Below, one piece after another: positions 1-8,056 of a DNA stretch of 64,000 bases. A model generated the notes under the pieces. That model worked only from the letters and a program-made list of their open reading frames with translations. It made no database searches and had not been told where the DNA came from. The translations under genes and the position numbers were made by a program. Source of the DNA: Kibdelosporangium sp040675465 (lineage in GTDB: Bacteria > Actinomycetota > Actinomycetes > Mycobacteriales > Pseudonocardiaceae); NCBI RefSeq assembly GCF_040675465.1, contig NZ_JBFAPA010000029.1, positions 1 through 64,000 on the forward strand, given 5' to 3'. Each line of letters starts with the position of its first letter. Positions within the stretch are counted from its first letter, which is position 1.

Positions 1-8
1 CAACTGCC

Positions 9-67
9 GGCCCCCCCGGGGGGCCCACCGCCCGTTCTGGGGGTGGGGCCCCCCGGGGGCCCCCCCA
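9..67. terminator. GC-rich inverted repeats downstream of GCS2 gene
   Basis: Just beyond the stop of the minus-strand gene that ends at 74 lie two blocks of C-run/G-run self-complementary sequence (about 9-27 and 43-67). Either could form a strong hairpin at the end of that transcript. No T-tract follows, so a terminator role is inferred from position and symmetry only. Confidence 0.35.
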
Positions 68-73
68 CTCCGC

Positions 74-1549
74 TCAGTCGGCCCAGGCGTGGACGGGTTC
101 GTTGGAGTGCATGTAGTCCACGTAACGCTTGAGCATGGCCCGCAGGGCGTCGTGGCGGTCCAGACCTTCGTCGGCTTCGAGGCGCGCGACCTGGCCGACC
201 TGCCAGGTCGCGCCGTTGCGGCCGGTCAGGCACCGCTGCTCGATCACGCCCAGTAGCCGGTCCCGTTCCTCCGCGGTGACGCCCCACTTGTCCAGACCTT
301 CGTGGGCCATCGGCAGCAGGCGCCGCAGGACCAGCTCGGCGGCGGGCACGAAACCCAGTCCTGGCCAGTAGATCTGCGCCTCCAGCCCGTTCTTGGCGCC
401 GGTGTGGAAGTTCTCCTCGGCCGCGCTGAACGACATCTGTGACCAAATCGGACGATCGGCCTCGGCCAGCATCCGCACCACGCCGAAGTAGAACGCCGCG
501 TTCGCCAGGGTGTCGATGACCGTCGGCCCGGCGGGCAGGACCCGGTTCTCGACGCGCAGGTGCGGGCGGCCGCCCACGACGTCGTAGACCGGCCGGTTCC
601 ACCGGTAGATCGTGCCGTTGTGCAGCCGCAGCTCGCCCAGGGCCGGCGTCTCGCCGCGGTCGAGCACCTCGAACGGGTCCTCGTCTTCCATGATCGGCAG
701 CAGCGCCGGGTACAGCCGGACATTCTCCTCGAACAGGTCGAACACGGTGGTGATCCACTGCTCGCCGAACCACACCCGCGGCCGCACGCCCTGTGCCTTG
801 AGCTCCTCCGACCGGGTGTCGGTGGCCTGCTCGAACAGGGGTACCCGGGTCTCCTGCCAGAGGTGCTTGCCGAACAGGAACGGCGAGTTCGCGGCCAGCG
901 CGAGCTGCACCCCGGCGATGGCCTGGGCGGCGTTCCAGTAGGCCGCGAACTGGGTGGGCGAGACCTGAAGGTGCAGCTGGGCGCTCGTGCAAGCGCTCTC
1001 AGGGGCGATCGAGTCGCAGGTCGTGTGCAGCCGCTCCACGCCGTCGATGGCGATGTGCAGGTCCTCCCCGCGGGCGGCGAAGATCTGGTCGTTGAGCAGG
1101 GCATACCTGGGGTTGGCCGACAGCGTGTCGTGGGTCAGGTCGGAGGCCCGCAGGGTGGGCAGGATGCCGATCATGACCATGTGCGTGTCCCGCTCGCGCA
1201 CCTTGGTCTCGGCCGCGTTCAGGCTGGCCCGGACCTGCTCCTCGAACTGGGTGATCCCGCCGTCGGCCAGCCGCCGGGGCGCGACGTTGATCTCGATGTT
1301 GAACTGGCCCAGCTCGGTGACGAAGTCCGGGTCCGCGATCGCGTTGAGGATCTCGACGTTGCGGAACGCCGGCTCCGAACGGTTGTTCACCAGGTTGAGC
1401 TCGATCTCCAGGCCGGTCATCGGCCGTTCGAAGTCGAACCTGGACTCCTGCAGCATCCTGGCGAAGGCGTCCAGGCACCGCCGCACCTTGTGGCGGTATC
1501 TCGTCCGGTCCTCCCGGCTGAACGTCCGCCGGTCGACATCCTGGCCCAT
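74..1549 (-). CDS. Glutamate-cysteine ligase family 2 (GCS2) protein
   Basis: This 491-residue protein matches the GCS2 carboxylate-amine ligase fold, which joins glutamate to an amine such as cysteine using ATP. Visible support is the early GLEIELNLV strand (residues 46-54), which carries the paired glutamates of the metal/ATP site, the NIEINVAPRR segment (about 84-93) and the SAQLHLQVSP strand (about 189-198). It is cytoplasmic, with no signal peptide. Actinobacteria use MshC rather than this enzyme for mycothiol, so the real amine acceptor is uncertain. It may make gamma-glutamyl compounds rather than glutathione. It is transcribed alone, divergently from the L,D-transpeptidase, across a 176-bp gap. 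Confidence 0.8.
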   Translation of the reverse strand: MGQDVDRRTFSREDRTRYRHKVRRCLDAFARMLQESRFDFERPMTGLEIELNLVNNRSEPAFRNVEILNAIADPDFVTELGQFNIEINVAPRRLADGGITQFEEQVRASLNAAETKVRERDTHMVMIGILPTLRASDLTHDTLSANPRYALLNDQIFAARGEDLHIAIDGVERLHTTCDSIAPESACTSAQLHLQVSPTQFAAYWNAAQAIAGVQLALAANSPFLFGKHLWQETRVPLFEQATDTRSEELKAQGVRPRVWFGEQWITTVFDLFEENVRLYPALLPIMEDEDPFEVLDRGETPALGELRLHNGTIYRWNRPVYDVVGGRPHLRVENRVLPAGPTVIDTLANAAFYFGVVRMLAEADRPIWSQMSFSAAEENFHTGAKNGLEAQIYWPGLGFVPAAELVLRRLLPMAHEGLDKWGVTAEERDRLLGVIEQRCLTGRNGATWQVGQVARLEADEGLDRHDALRAMLKRYVDYMHSNEPVHAWAD

Positions 1550-1725
1550 ATGCGCACCGCCTTTCGACTGTGCTCATCCTCCAACAATCGGGCGCCTCGT
1601 GGGAACTGTGAGCCTCGCCGGACTGTTGCCATCCGCTTTCGGCGGCTCGGTTTGCGCGCGCGAATCCGGGGTAGTCCAATCTGTGGGAAGAACCGACCAA
1701 CCGCAAGGAAGGGCAGGGGTTTCCT

Positions 1726-2169
1726 GTGCGAGTACGAAAGCTGCTCGTCTCGGCGACTGTCCCTCTTGGACTGTTCGCCGGCACGGCATTGCTGTTGCCC
1801 CAGGCCGCTGAGGCCGCGGGCGCACCCTGCGGGGCGGCCGCCCGGGCCTGTCTGAGCCTGTCGACCAACCAGGCCTGGCTGATGGACAACGGGAACGTCA
1901 CCTACGGCCCGGTGCCGGTGACCACCGGCAAACGCGGGTACGAGACCCCGCCGGGCACGTTCAAGGTGACCTGGAAGGACCGCAACCACCGCAGCAAGGA
2001 GTTCCACAACGCGCGGATGCCGTACTCGGTGTTCTTCAACGGCGGCATCGCGTTCCACCAGGGCAGCCTGAAAGCGAAGTCACACGGGTGCGTGCACCTG
2101 TCCCAGGCTGCCGCTCAGCAGTTCTTCGGAACGCTACGGGTGGGTGACGTGGTTCAGGTGGTGCGCTGA
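1726..2169 (+). CDS. Secreted L,D-transpeptidase (YkuD domain)
   Basis: This small (147 residues) exported protein has an N-terminal signal peptide (about residues 1-30, ending near AEAAG) and then a YkuD catalytic domain. The active-site block HQGSLKAKSHGCVHLS near residues 107-122 has the His, and the SHGC cysteine nucleophile of L,D-transpeptidases, which make 3-3 peptidoglycan crosslinks or attach proteins to peptide stems. The GTG start at 1726 has a purine-rich ribosome site (AAGGAAGGGCAGGGG) just upstream. There is no LysM or Ig-like domain, so this is the minimal form. The 3' end overlaps the convergent membrane-protein gene by 16 bp. Confidence 0.88.
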   Translation: MRVRKLLVSATVPLGLFAGTALLLPQAAEAAGAPCGAAARACLSLSTNQAWLMDNGNVTYGPVPVTTGKRGYETPPGTFKVTWKDRNHRSKEFHNARMPYSVFFNGGIAFHQGSLKAKSHGCVHLSQAAAQQFFGTLRVGDVVQVVR

Positions 2170-2660
2170 CCGTTCCCGGCCGGCAGATGGGTGACGATCA
2201 GGGCGGCGGCCGCGAGCACGACGTTGCGGAACGCCGCCTCGATCCCGTTCCAGTTCTTGGACTGCCACATCTGGAACCACTCACCGCCGATCACGATGAA
2301 TCCCAGGCCGAACAGGACGATCATCATCAGCAGGCCGATGGTGGTCACCCGCTTGGCCCAGCCGCCCGGGTCGCGGATCCATGCGATCGTGGCGGCGATC
2401 AGCGCCACCGCCGTGAGGGCCTCCCAGATGATGATCAGGATGTAAGCCGTGATCGCGAGGCCCTCACTGGTGATGGCGCGCCAGATGGTGCCGGGTGTCT
2501 TGAACGTGGTGTCCATGGCCAGGACGTGCACCACGAAGTCCTTGTTCGTGGTGAAGTCCGTGATGTTGCCGAACACCACGAGCAACATGTATAAACCCGT
2601 GATCGCTGCCAGCACGGCGGTGGCCGCGCGGTGTGTCCCCAGGCGGGCGAGCATACTCAT
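2154..2660 (-). CDS. DUF2165 family small integral membrane protein
   Basis: A 168-residue protein with four hydrophobic helices (about 12-32, 68-90, 105-127 and 145-160), matching the DUF2165 family of predicted small membrane proteins. The loop after helix 1 (NITDFTTNKDFVVHVLAMD) and the GGEWFQMWQSKNWNG segment are typical of the family. Function is unknown. It is convergent with the L,D-transpeptidase gene (16-bp overlap) and starts only about 30 bp downstream of the stop of the flavin monooxygenase gene, which is on the same strand. It could therefore be cotranscribed with that gene. Confidence 0.75.
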   Translation of the reverse strand: MSMLARLGTHRAATAVLAAITGLYMLLVVFGNITDFTTNKDFVVHVLAMDTTFKTPGTIWRAITSEGLAITAYILIIIWEALTAVALIAATIAWIRDPGGWAKRVTTIGLLMMIVLFGLGFIVIGGEWFQMWQSKNWNGIEAAFRNVVLAAAALIVTHLPAGNGQRTT

Positions 2661-2691
2661 GATCGGGACCCTACTGGTCCCGGCAAGCGTG

Positions 2692-3774
2692 CTACGCCAC
2701 CGTCAGGGTGGTCGCCTTCAGGCTCTCGTGGGTCGGCGCGTCCGGCACGGTGTCCGGCCGGACCTTGGCGAACTCCTTGCGCAACACCGGGATGACGTAC
2801 TCGCCGAGCAGGTCGATCTGCTCCAGCACGGTCTTCTGCGGCAGTCCCGCGTGGTCCACGAGGAACAGCTGGCGCTGGTAGTCGCCGAAGTACTCGCGGA
2901 ACTTCAGGGTCCGCTCGATCACCTGATCGGGGGAACCGACGGTGAGCGGCGTCTGCTCGGTGAAGTCCTCAAGGGACGGCCCGTGCCCGTACACCGGCGC
3001 GTTGTCGAAGTACGGCCGGAACTCGCGCACGGCGTCCTGCGAGTTGTGGCGCATGAACACCTGGCCGCCCAGACCGACGATGGCCTGCTCGGCGGTGCCG
3101 TGGCCGTAGTGCTCGAAGCGTTCGCGGTACAGGTTGATGAGGACCTGGGTGTGCTCCTTGGGCCAGAAGATGTTGTTGGCGAAGAAGCCGTCACCGTAGT
3201 AGGCGGCCTGCTCGGCGATCTCCGGGCTGCGGATCGACCCGTGCCACACGAACGGGGGAACTCCGTCCAGCGGGCGCGGCGTCGAGGTGAACCCGTGCAG
3301 CGGCGTGCGGAACCGGCCCTCCCAGTCGACGACATCCTCCCGCCACAGCTGGTGCAGCAGCGCGTAGTTCTCCACGGCCAGGCCGATCCCCTGCCGGATG
3401 TCCTTGCCGAACCACGGGTACACCGGACCGGTGTTGCCGCGGCCCAGGATCAGGTCGACACGGCCGTCGGCCAGGTGCTGCAGCGTCGCGAAGTCCTCGG
3501 CGATCTTGACCGGGTCGTTCGTGGTGATCAGGGTGGTCGCGGTGGACAGGATCAGCCGATCCGTCTTCGCCGCGATGTAACCGAGCGTGGTCGTCGGGCT
3601 GGACGGCACGAACGGCGGGTTGTGGTGCTCACCCGTGGCGAACACGTCCATCCCGGCCTGCTCGGTGTGGATCGCGATCTCGACCATGTTCTTGATGCGC
3701 TCGTGCTCGGTGGGCGTCCGGCCGTTGGTCGGATCCTGCGTAACGTCGCCCACGCTGAAGATCCCGAACTGCAC
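2692..3774 (-). CDS. Luciferase-like (LLM class) flavin-dependent monooxygenase
   Basis: A 360-residue bacterial-luciferase-fold oxidoreductase that would use reduced flavin (FMNH2 or F420) and oxygen. It starts MQFGIFSVGD and carries the typical EHHNPPFVPSSP segment and the ILGRGN barrel strand. I take the GTG at 3774, which is preceded by GAGAGGTGAG at good spacing. The open frame runs much further upstream, but that extension overlaps the ABM gene and is low complexity. The small ABM-domain gene lies upstream on the same strand (65-bp gap), so the two may form a redox unit. Substrate cannot be inferred. Confidence 0.85.
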   Translation of the reverse strand: MQFGIFSVGDVTQDPTNGRTPTEHERIKNMVEIAIHTEQAGMDVFATGEHHNPPFVPSSPTTTLGYIAAKTDRLILSTATTLITTNDPVKIAEDFATLQHLADGRVDLILGRGNTGPVYPWFGKDIRQGIGLAVENYALLHQLWREDVVDWEGRFRTPLHGFTSTPRPLDGVPPFVWHGSIRSPEIAEQAAYYGDGFFANNIFWPKEHTQVLINLYRERFEHYGHGTAEQAIVGLGGQVFMRHNSQDAVREFRPYFDNAPVYGHGPSLEDFTEQTPLTVGSPDQVIERTLKFREYFGDYQRQLFLVDHAGLPQKTVLEQIDLLGEYVIPVLRKEFAKVRPDTVPDAPTHESLKATTLTVA

Positions 3775-3839
3775 GGACCTCACCTCTCTCGGGGTAGTTG
3801 AACGTTCATCTATCCTGTGGAACGGGGATGGGGGGTTGG

Positions 3840-4127
3840 CTATTCCCCCGTGGTTCCCTCTTCGGCGGCGACCAGGGAGTCGATGGCGTCGAAGAACGCC
3901 TTGATGCCCGGGAGGTTGGCGCCCTTGGCGCGGGATGCGGCGAAGTCCTCGGGGGTGCGCCACTCGACTATGTCCAGCCACTCGTTGTCGGGGAGGCGGA
4001 CCAGGCGGGCGTTCAGGAAGCCTTCGCGGTCGGCTTCGAAGTCTTTCAGCATCGCTGGGCGGGCTTTGAGGAGTTGTTCGGTGTTGTCTGGCAGGACCTT
4101 GAACCTCGTCAGCTCCACTGTGGTCAT
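3840..4127 (-). CDS. Antibiotic biosynthesis monooxygenase (ABM)-like small protein
   Basis: A 95-residue protein with the ferredoxin-like alpha/beta layout of ABM-domain proteins. An N-terminal strand (VELTRFKVLP), a helix, a middle strand (RLVRLPDNEWLDIVEW) and a C-terminal helix are visible. Members act as cofactor-free monooxygenases, haem oxygenases or small-molecule binders. Which applies here is unknown. A good GGAGG lies just before the ATG. The promoter region holds a perfect 7-bp inverted repeat, suggesting repressor control. It precedes the luciferase-like gene on the same strand. Confidence 0.65.
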   Translation of the reverse strand: MTTVELTRFKVLPDNTEQLLKARPAMLKDFEADREGFLNARLVRLPDNEWLDIVEWRTPEDFAASRAKGANLPGIKAFFDAIDSLVAAEEGTTGE

Positions 4128-4140
4128 GGCCGCCTCCTGC

Positions 4141-4175
4141 AGTCACCTGGGTTGATAGTCATGTTTGGTGACTAT
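4141..4175. promoter_or_regulatory. Palindromic operator candidate upstream of ABM gene
   Basis: ATAGTCA (4155-4161) and TGACTAT (4169-4175) form a perfect inverted repeat with a 7-bp spacer. A third half-site, AGTCACC (4141-4147), is complementary to GGTGACT (4168-4174). The set lies 14-48 bp upstream of the ABM start codon, where a TetR, MarR or HxlR repressor would cover the promoter. No regulator gene is adjacent, so the binding protein is unknown. Confidence 0.5.
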
Positions 4176-4179
4176 AACG

Positions 4180-4990
4180 GTGGGGGAGGTGGAATATTCC
4201 TCGGGTGCTTGAGAGACCGCTCGCGCGGGTCGCGAAAGAAAGAGATGTCCTCGCCGGACGGGCAGGCCGCCAAGAGGGGCAGGGGATCCTTCGGGTTGGG
4301 CTGGGCGCGGCACGCGCGGGGGGAGTCGATGGGCGAGCACGTGCAGGGATCCGGTGCGCGAGTACGAGTGGTCGGAATCTGATGTCCGAGCAAGCGCTGG
4401 ACCTGAATCCCGACACCAAACCCCCACCCATGTCCCACTTTCCACTTGCTCGCATTCCACCTCGCGCCGCCCACCGCGGAGACCTCCATTCCGCCCCCTA
4501 ACCCCCACTTTCAGCCCACCAAGCATCGCTCCCAGATTCCGCTTGCCCCCACCCGCGTCACCCATCAGTGCGCACCTTCCACTAACGGGTGCCCCTCTCC
4601 GCAACCACCTCGCAGTCCCTCAGGGCCATCTGCCTTCCAACCGTGCCCCCGCGTCCTGGCTGCCCCGCCCCATCCTGCACTTCGGCCTGGTGACCTGCTC
4701 CAACTCCGCGCGCTCACCCGATCCACGCGGCCCTCTGTACACCCACCCACACCGTCTTCACGCTGCTTGTTTATTCGCGGCCATCTAGCCCTGCGCGCCT
4801 CGCCTGGCGCTTCCTTCCCCACCGTCGCCGCCAAGCCCTGGCGCGTACCACGGCTGTCCATTCCCCATTCGTGTCGGAGCGGCGTTTTGGGCGTTGTGGG
4901 GCGGGCATGAGGTCACCCGATCGAGTGCCGCTTCGCGCCGAAGGACTCTCGGCGGATGGCCTGCGCTCCCGTCTCTTCCGCAGGCGCCCG
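4180..4990. other. Gene-poor intergenic region, pyrimidine-skewed
   Basis: About 800 bp between the ABM gene and the amidotransferase gene. Open frames occur on both strands, but none gives a protein with recognisable domains or a convincing ribosome site. From about 4400 to 4860 the plus strand is strikingly C-rich and G-poor. I see no gene, RNA fold or insertion element I can support here. Confidence 0.5.
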
Positions 4991-4996
4991 GAATTC

Positions 4997-5665
4997 TCAC
5001 CCGATTGTGCGGCGGGATGTCTCGGTCACATGGGTCGTGAAGGCGCGGATCAGGGGGTGGGGGGTGGGGGAGAGTTCGGGTTGGAAGAGGGTTGTGAGGT
5101 AGAAGGGGTGGGTGGGAAGTTCGGCTATGCGGGGGTGGGATGGGGTGTGGGGGTCGTGGCCGGTGAAGTGGAGGCCATGGGACTGCAGCGTTGAGATGTA
5201 GGTGGGGTTTGTGGCGTAGGCGCAGTGGTAGCGCTCGGTTGTGCGTTCGGCGCCGAGGATGTGGGCGGCGCGGGAGCCGGGTTGGAGGGTGACGGGGCCT
5301 TCGTGGCCGATCAGGCTGCACTCGAGCGGGACCATGAGCTGGTGTGGGGCGGTGGGGGTGGTCTCGGCGTGGTGGACGTCCAGGCCGCAGACGTTCCTGG
5401 CGAACTCCAGGAGAGCGTGCTGGAAGCCGCCGCAGGTGCCGAGGAACGGGATGCCGTTCTCGCGGGCGGTGCGGACTGCGGCGAGAGCGCCCGCCTCGCT
5501 GACGTAAGGGCTGCCGGGCACCAGCCAGATGCCGTCGAACCCGGCCACGTCGTGGCCGTCCGGGGTGGGAACCCAGTAGACGTCCATGCCCTCGAGCAGG
5601 GCGGGGATGCGGGTGTGCGCGCGGACGCTTGCGGAACGGTCTCCGACCAGGGCGATTCTGGGCAT
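4997..5665 (-). CDS. CTP synthase C-terminal-like class I glutamine amidotransferase
   Basis: A stand-alone 222-residue class I glutamine amidotransferase-fold protein of the type annotated as CTP synthase C-terminal-region-related. The nucleophile elbow is GTCGGFQHALLEFAR, with Cys78. The usual catalytic His of the FHPE motif is replaced: the sequence reads LFQPEL, with Gln195. This could mean the glutaminase activity is lost or altered. It lacks the synthase domain, so it is not PyrG. The gene is divergent from the LysR regulator, 70 bp apart. The 3' third is unusually Pro/His/Thr-rich and shows a strong G/C strand skew compared with neighbours. Confidence 0.7.
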   Translation of the reverse strand: MPRIALVGDRSASVRAHTRIPALLEGMDVYWVPTPDGHDVAGFDGIWLVPGSPYVSEAGALAAVRTARENGIPFLGTCGGFQHALLEFARNVCGLDVHHAETTPTAPHQLMVPLECSLIGHEGPVTLQPGSRAAHILGAERTTERYHCAYATNPTYISTLQSHGLHFTGHDPHTPSHPRIAELPTHPFYLTTLFQPELSPTPHPLIRAFTTHVTETSRRTIG

Positions 5666-5735
5666 GGACGCATCCTGCCTCGCTCACCGAGTTCAGCGCC
5701 AACGATGATCCATGGTCTCGGTATTAGGGATACTG

Positions 5736-6584
5736 ATGGATGTGGATGTACATCAGTTGCGGACGTTCGTGGCGATCGCCGAGTGCGGGTCGTTCTCGGG
5801 CGCGGCGCGGGAGCTCGGGTACACGCAGTCGGCCGTGTCCCAGCACATCGCGGCCCTGGAAGCGTCGCTGGGTGCGACGCTGCTGGAGAGGCGCCCGGTG
5901 GCCCTGACGGTGGTGGGCGCGCGGTTGCTGGAACATGCGCGGCCGTTGTTGCTGAGGTTCGACGCGGCGAAGGTGGACATCGCCCGCCTCAACAGTGCGC
6001 CGCCGGTGACCGTCTCCATTGGACTGTCCCCGCTGGCGATGACCCGCCGAACAGCCGAAGCGCTCCAGCAAGCCACGGTGCACGTCCTCACCCGCGAGGA
6101 TGTGGTCGCGAAAGTGGCGGCGGGCAAGGTGGACCTGGGCCTGATCGACGGCCTGACCGCTCCCTCGGACCCGCTCAACCTCCCGGACGTGGGCCCCTTC
6201 ACAGCCGCGCGGGTGTCGGAACAGCCAGTGACCGTGGCCCTGCCGAAGAGTCACCCGCTGGCAACGCGCAAAGGCTTGCGGCTCAGCGACCTGGCGGACG
6301 CCCACTGGATCGACGCGCCTGGCACGGCGATCCCGCTGACCCAGCTGAGAGCCGCCACAGGCACGGACGCCTTCCACCCCGCCCTGCGCTACGAAGGCAC
6401 GGACATCCACACCCTCACCACCCTCATCGCCGCGGGCAAGGGCCTGGCCATCCTCCCGCCGATCGGCCCGGAGCTGGCCTTCGTCCCCGTCACGGCGCCG
6501 CGAGTGGTGCACCGGGTCGAGGTCCTCTACAGCTCCACAGTGGATGGTCCGGCCGCCGCGCTGGCCCGGGCTCTGGCAGGGTAG
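5736..6584 (+). CDS. LysR family transcriptional regulator
   Basis: A 282-residue LysR protein. The N-terminal winged helix-turn-helix (LRTFVAIAECGSFSGAAREL, then GYTQSAVSQHIAALE) is complete, followed by a short substrate-binding domain. The ATG at 5736 is chosen because AGGGA lies 5 bases upstream and the protein then begins close to the helix-turn-helix, as is normal. An upstream in-frame start at 5712 would add eight residues. It is divergent from the amidotransferase gene and is followed six bases later by an asparaginase remnant, so its original target may have been lost or may be the amidotransferase. Confidence 0.85.
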   Translation: MDVDVHQLRTFVAIAECGSFSGAARELGYTQSAVSQHIAALEASLGATLLERRPVALTVVGARLLEHARPLLLRFDAAKVDIARLNSAPPVTVSIGLSPLAMTRRTAEALQQATVHVLTREDVVAKVAAGKVDLGLIDGLTAPSDPLNLPDVGPFTAARVSEQPVTVALPKSHPLATRKGLRLSDLADAHWIDAPGTAIPLTQLRAATGTDAFHPALRYEGTDIHTLTTLIAAGKGLAILPPIGPELAFVPVTAPRVVHRVEVLYSSTVDGPAAALARALAG

Positions 6585-6589
6585 GGCGT

Positions 6590-6697
6590 ATGGGTGCGGT
6601 CGTGTTCGGGCTGGGTGGGACCATCGCGATGGCCGGGGACACGGTCGCCTTCCCGGCGGACCAGCTCGTCGGCGAACTGCCCGGGTCGAGCGGGTAG
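6590..6697 (+). pseudogene. 5' remnant of an L-asparaginase gene
   Basis: A 35-codon open frame starting 5 bases after the LysR stop. Its product begins MGAVVFGLGGTIAMAGD, which is the amino-terminal strand and catalytic-Thr loop (GGTIAM) of type I/II asparaginases, and continues FPADQLVGELPG, as asparaginases do. It then stops. The remaining roughly 300 residues are absent, and the end of the metal transporter gene follows on the other strand. The fragment cannot be an enzyme and is best read as a deletion relic. Confidence 0.7.
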
Positions 6698-6714
6698 TCG
6701 ACTTCCGGCGGGTC

Positions 6715-7899
6715 CTAGAAGATTGCCGAGCTCGCCAAGTACAGATTCAGGACGGTGACGATCAAAGCGCACGTTCCCGCCACGATGGTGGTCGTCCTGC
6801 GGTTGACGTGATCGCCCATGATGTCCCGGCGGGAGGTCAGCCACACCAACGGGATCAGCGCGAACGGGATGCCGAAGCTGAGCACCACCTGGGAGATCAC
6901 CAGGCTGTCGGTGACCGGCAGGCCCAAGGTCAGCACGATCAGGGCGGGCAGCATGGTGATCGCGCGGCGCGCCATCAGCGGGATGCTCCGCCGGATGAAC
7001 CCGTTCATCACGACCTGACCCGCGTAGGTCCCGACGCTCGACGACGACAGTCCGGACGAGAGCAGGGCGACCGCGAACGCCAGAGCCGCGCCACCGCCCA
7101 GGAGCCGGCCGAGTTCGGCGTGTGCGAACAGAATGGGGTCGGCGCCGCCGAGGCCGCGCAGGGTGGCGGCGGCGAGGATGAGCATGCCGACGTTGATCAG
7201 GCCCGCGGTGCCGAGAGCGATGAACACGTCGAGGCGCGTGGCCTTGGTGTGCTGCGGGCGGATCTTGGTAAGCGCCGAGTGCAGGTAGATCACGTGCGGC
7301 ATCACGGTCGCGCCGATGATCCCGACGGCGAGCACCAGGGCGCTCTCCGAACCGCCCTCTAACACTGTTGGAATAGGAGTGTTGCTATTGGACACCAGTA
7401 CCAGGTCGTAGGCGAACCCCAGCAACACAATGCCGAACAGACCCGTGATGGCCAGCTCGAACGGCCGGTACCCGCGACGGCTCAGCTCCAGCAGCGCGAA
7501 CGCGACCACAGCGGTGATCAGGCCCGCGGCGGGCAACGGAACGTCGAACAGCAGGTACAGACCAAGCGCGGCGCCGACGAACTCGGCCAGATCCGTCGCC
7601 ATGGCAACGAGTTCCGCCTGAACCCACAGTCCAAAAGAGACCTTGCGGGGCAGGTGCTCGCGGCACAGCTCGGAGAGGTCCTGGCCGGTCGCGATGCCCA
7701 GTTTCGCCGACAGGTACTGCACGAGCATCGCGACCAGGTTGGCCGCCAGGACGACCCAGACGAGGGTGTAGCCGAACCGCGCACCCGCGGTGATGTTGGT
7801 CGCGAAGTTGCCGGGGTCGATGTAGGCCACGGCCGCCACGAAGGCCGGCCCGAGCAGGGCCACTGTCCGTACCCGAGGCTGACTGACTGCAACGGCCAT
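6715..7899 (-). CDS. mntH: NRAMP family divalent metal (Mn/Fe) transporter MntH
   Basis: A 394-residue polytopic membrane protein with about 11 helices, matching proton-coupled Mn(II)/Fe(II) importers of the NRAMP family. The two metal-site signatures are present: DPGN at about residues 28-31 in helix 1 and MPHVIYLHSA at about 200-209 in helix 6. I take the ATG at 7899, which has AAAGGTGG upstream. The GTG at 7911 sits directly on that sequence. It follows the groEL gene on the same strand but is separated from it by a large inverted repeat, so it is probably its own unit. A supply of iron for the diiron enzyme nearby is possible but unproven. Confidence 0.88.
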   Translation of the reverse strand: MAVAVSQPRVRTVALLGPAFVAAVAYIDPGNFATNITAGARFGYTLVWVVLAANLVAMLVQYLSAKLGIATGQDLSELCREHLPRKVSFGLWVQAELVAMATDLAEFVGAALGLYLLFDVPLPAAGLITAVVAFALLELSRRGYRPFELAITGLFGIVLLGFAYDLVLVSNSNTPIPTVLEGGSESALVLAVGIIGATVMPHVIYLHSALTKIRPQHTKATRLDVFIALGTAGLINVGMLILAAATLRGLGGADPILFAHAELGRLLGGGAALAFAVALLSSGLSSSSVGTYAGQVVMNGFIRRSIPLMARRAITMLPALIVLTLGLPVTDSLVISQVVLSFGIPFALIPLVWLTSRRDIMGDHVNRRTTTIVAGTCALIVTVLNLYLASSAIF

Positions 7900-7925
7900 C
7901 GCCGCGTCCACCTTTCCAACGGCGC

Positions 7926-8048
7926 GTGTCCCCCTTTCCTCCCCGGTGTGTCCCCCTTTCCTCCACCCCGTGTCGCCCTCGGGCGACCCGGCTGCGGAGA
8001 ACTCATAGTGGAGGAACGGGGGACACGGGGTGGAGGAAAGGGGGACAC
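7926..8048. repeat. 22-bp-period inverted tandem repeat (terminator-like), copy 1
   Basis: Two 17-mers GTGTCCCCCTTTCCTCC (7926 and 7948, 22 bp apart) face two inverted copies (8010 and 8032, 22 bp apart; the 8010 copy has one change). The inner segments 7948-7974 and 8022-8048 are a perfect 27-bp inverted repeat around a 47-base loop. It lies 8 bases beyond the groEL stop and so could terminate or protect that transcript. A six-copy relative occurs at 34004-34126. Confidence 0.8.
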
Positions 8049-8056
8049 GCGGGGGA

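Noticed and set aside
4143..4604. A possible 153-codon minus-strand gene in the gene-poor stretch
   Set aside because: The translation has no domain, uses atypical codons and overlaps several equally long frames.
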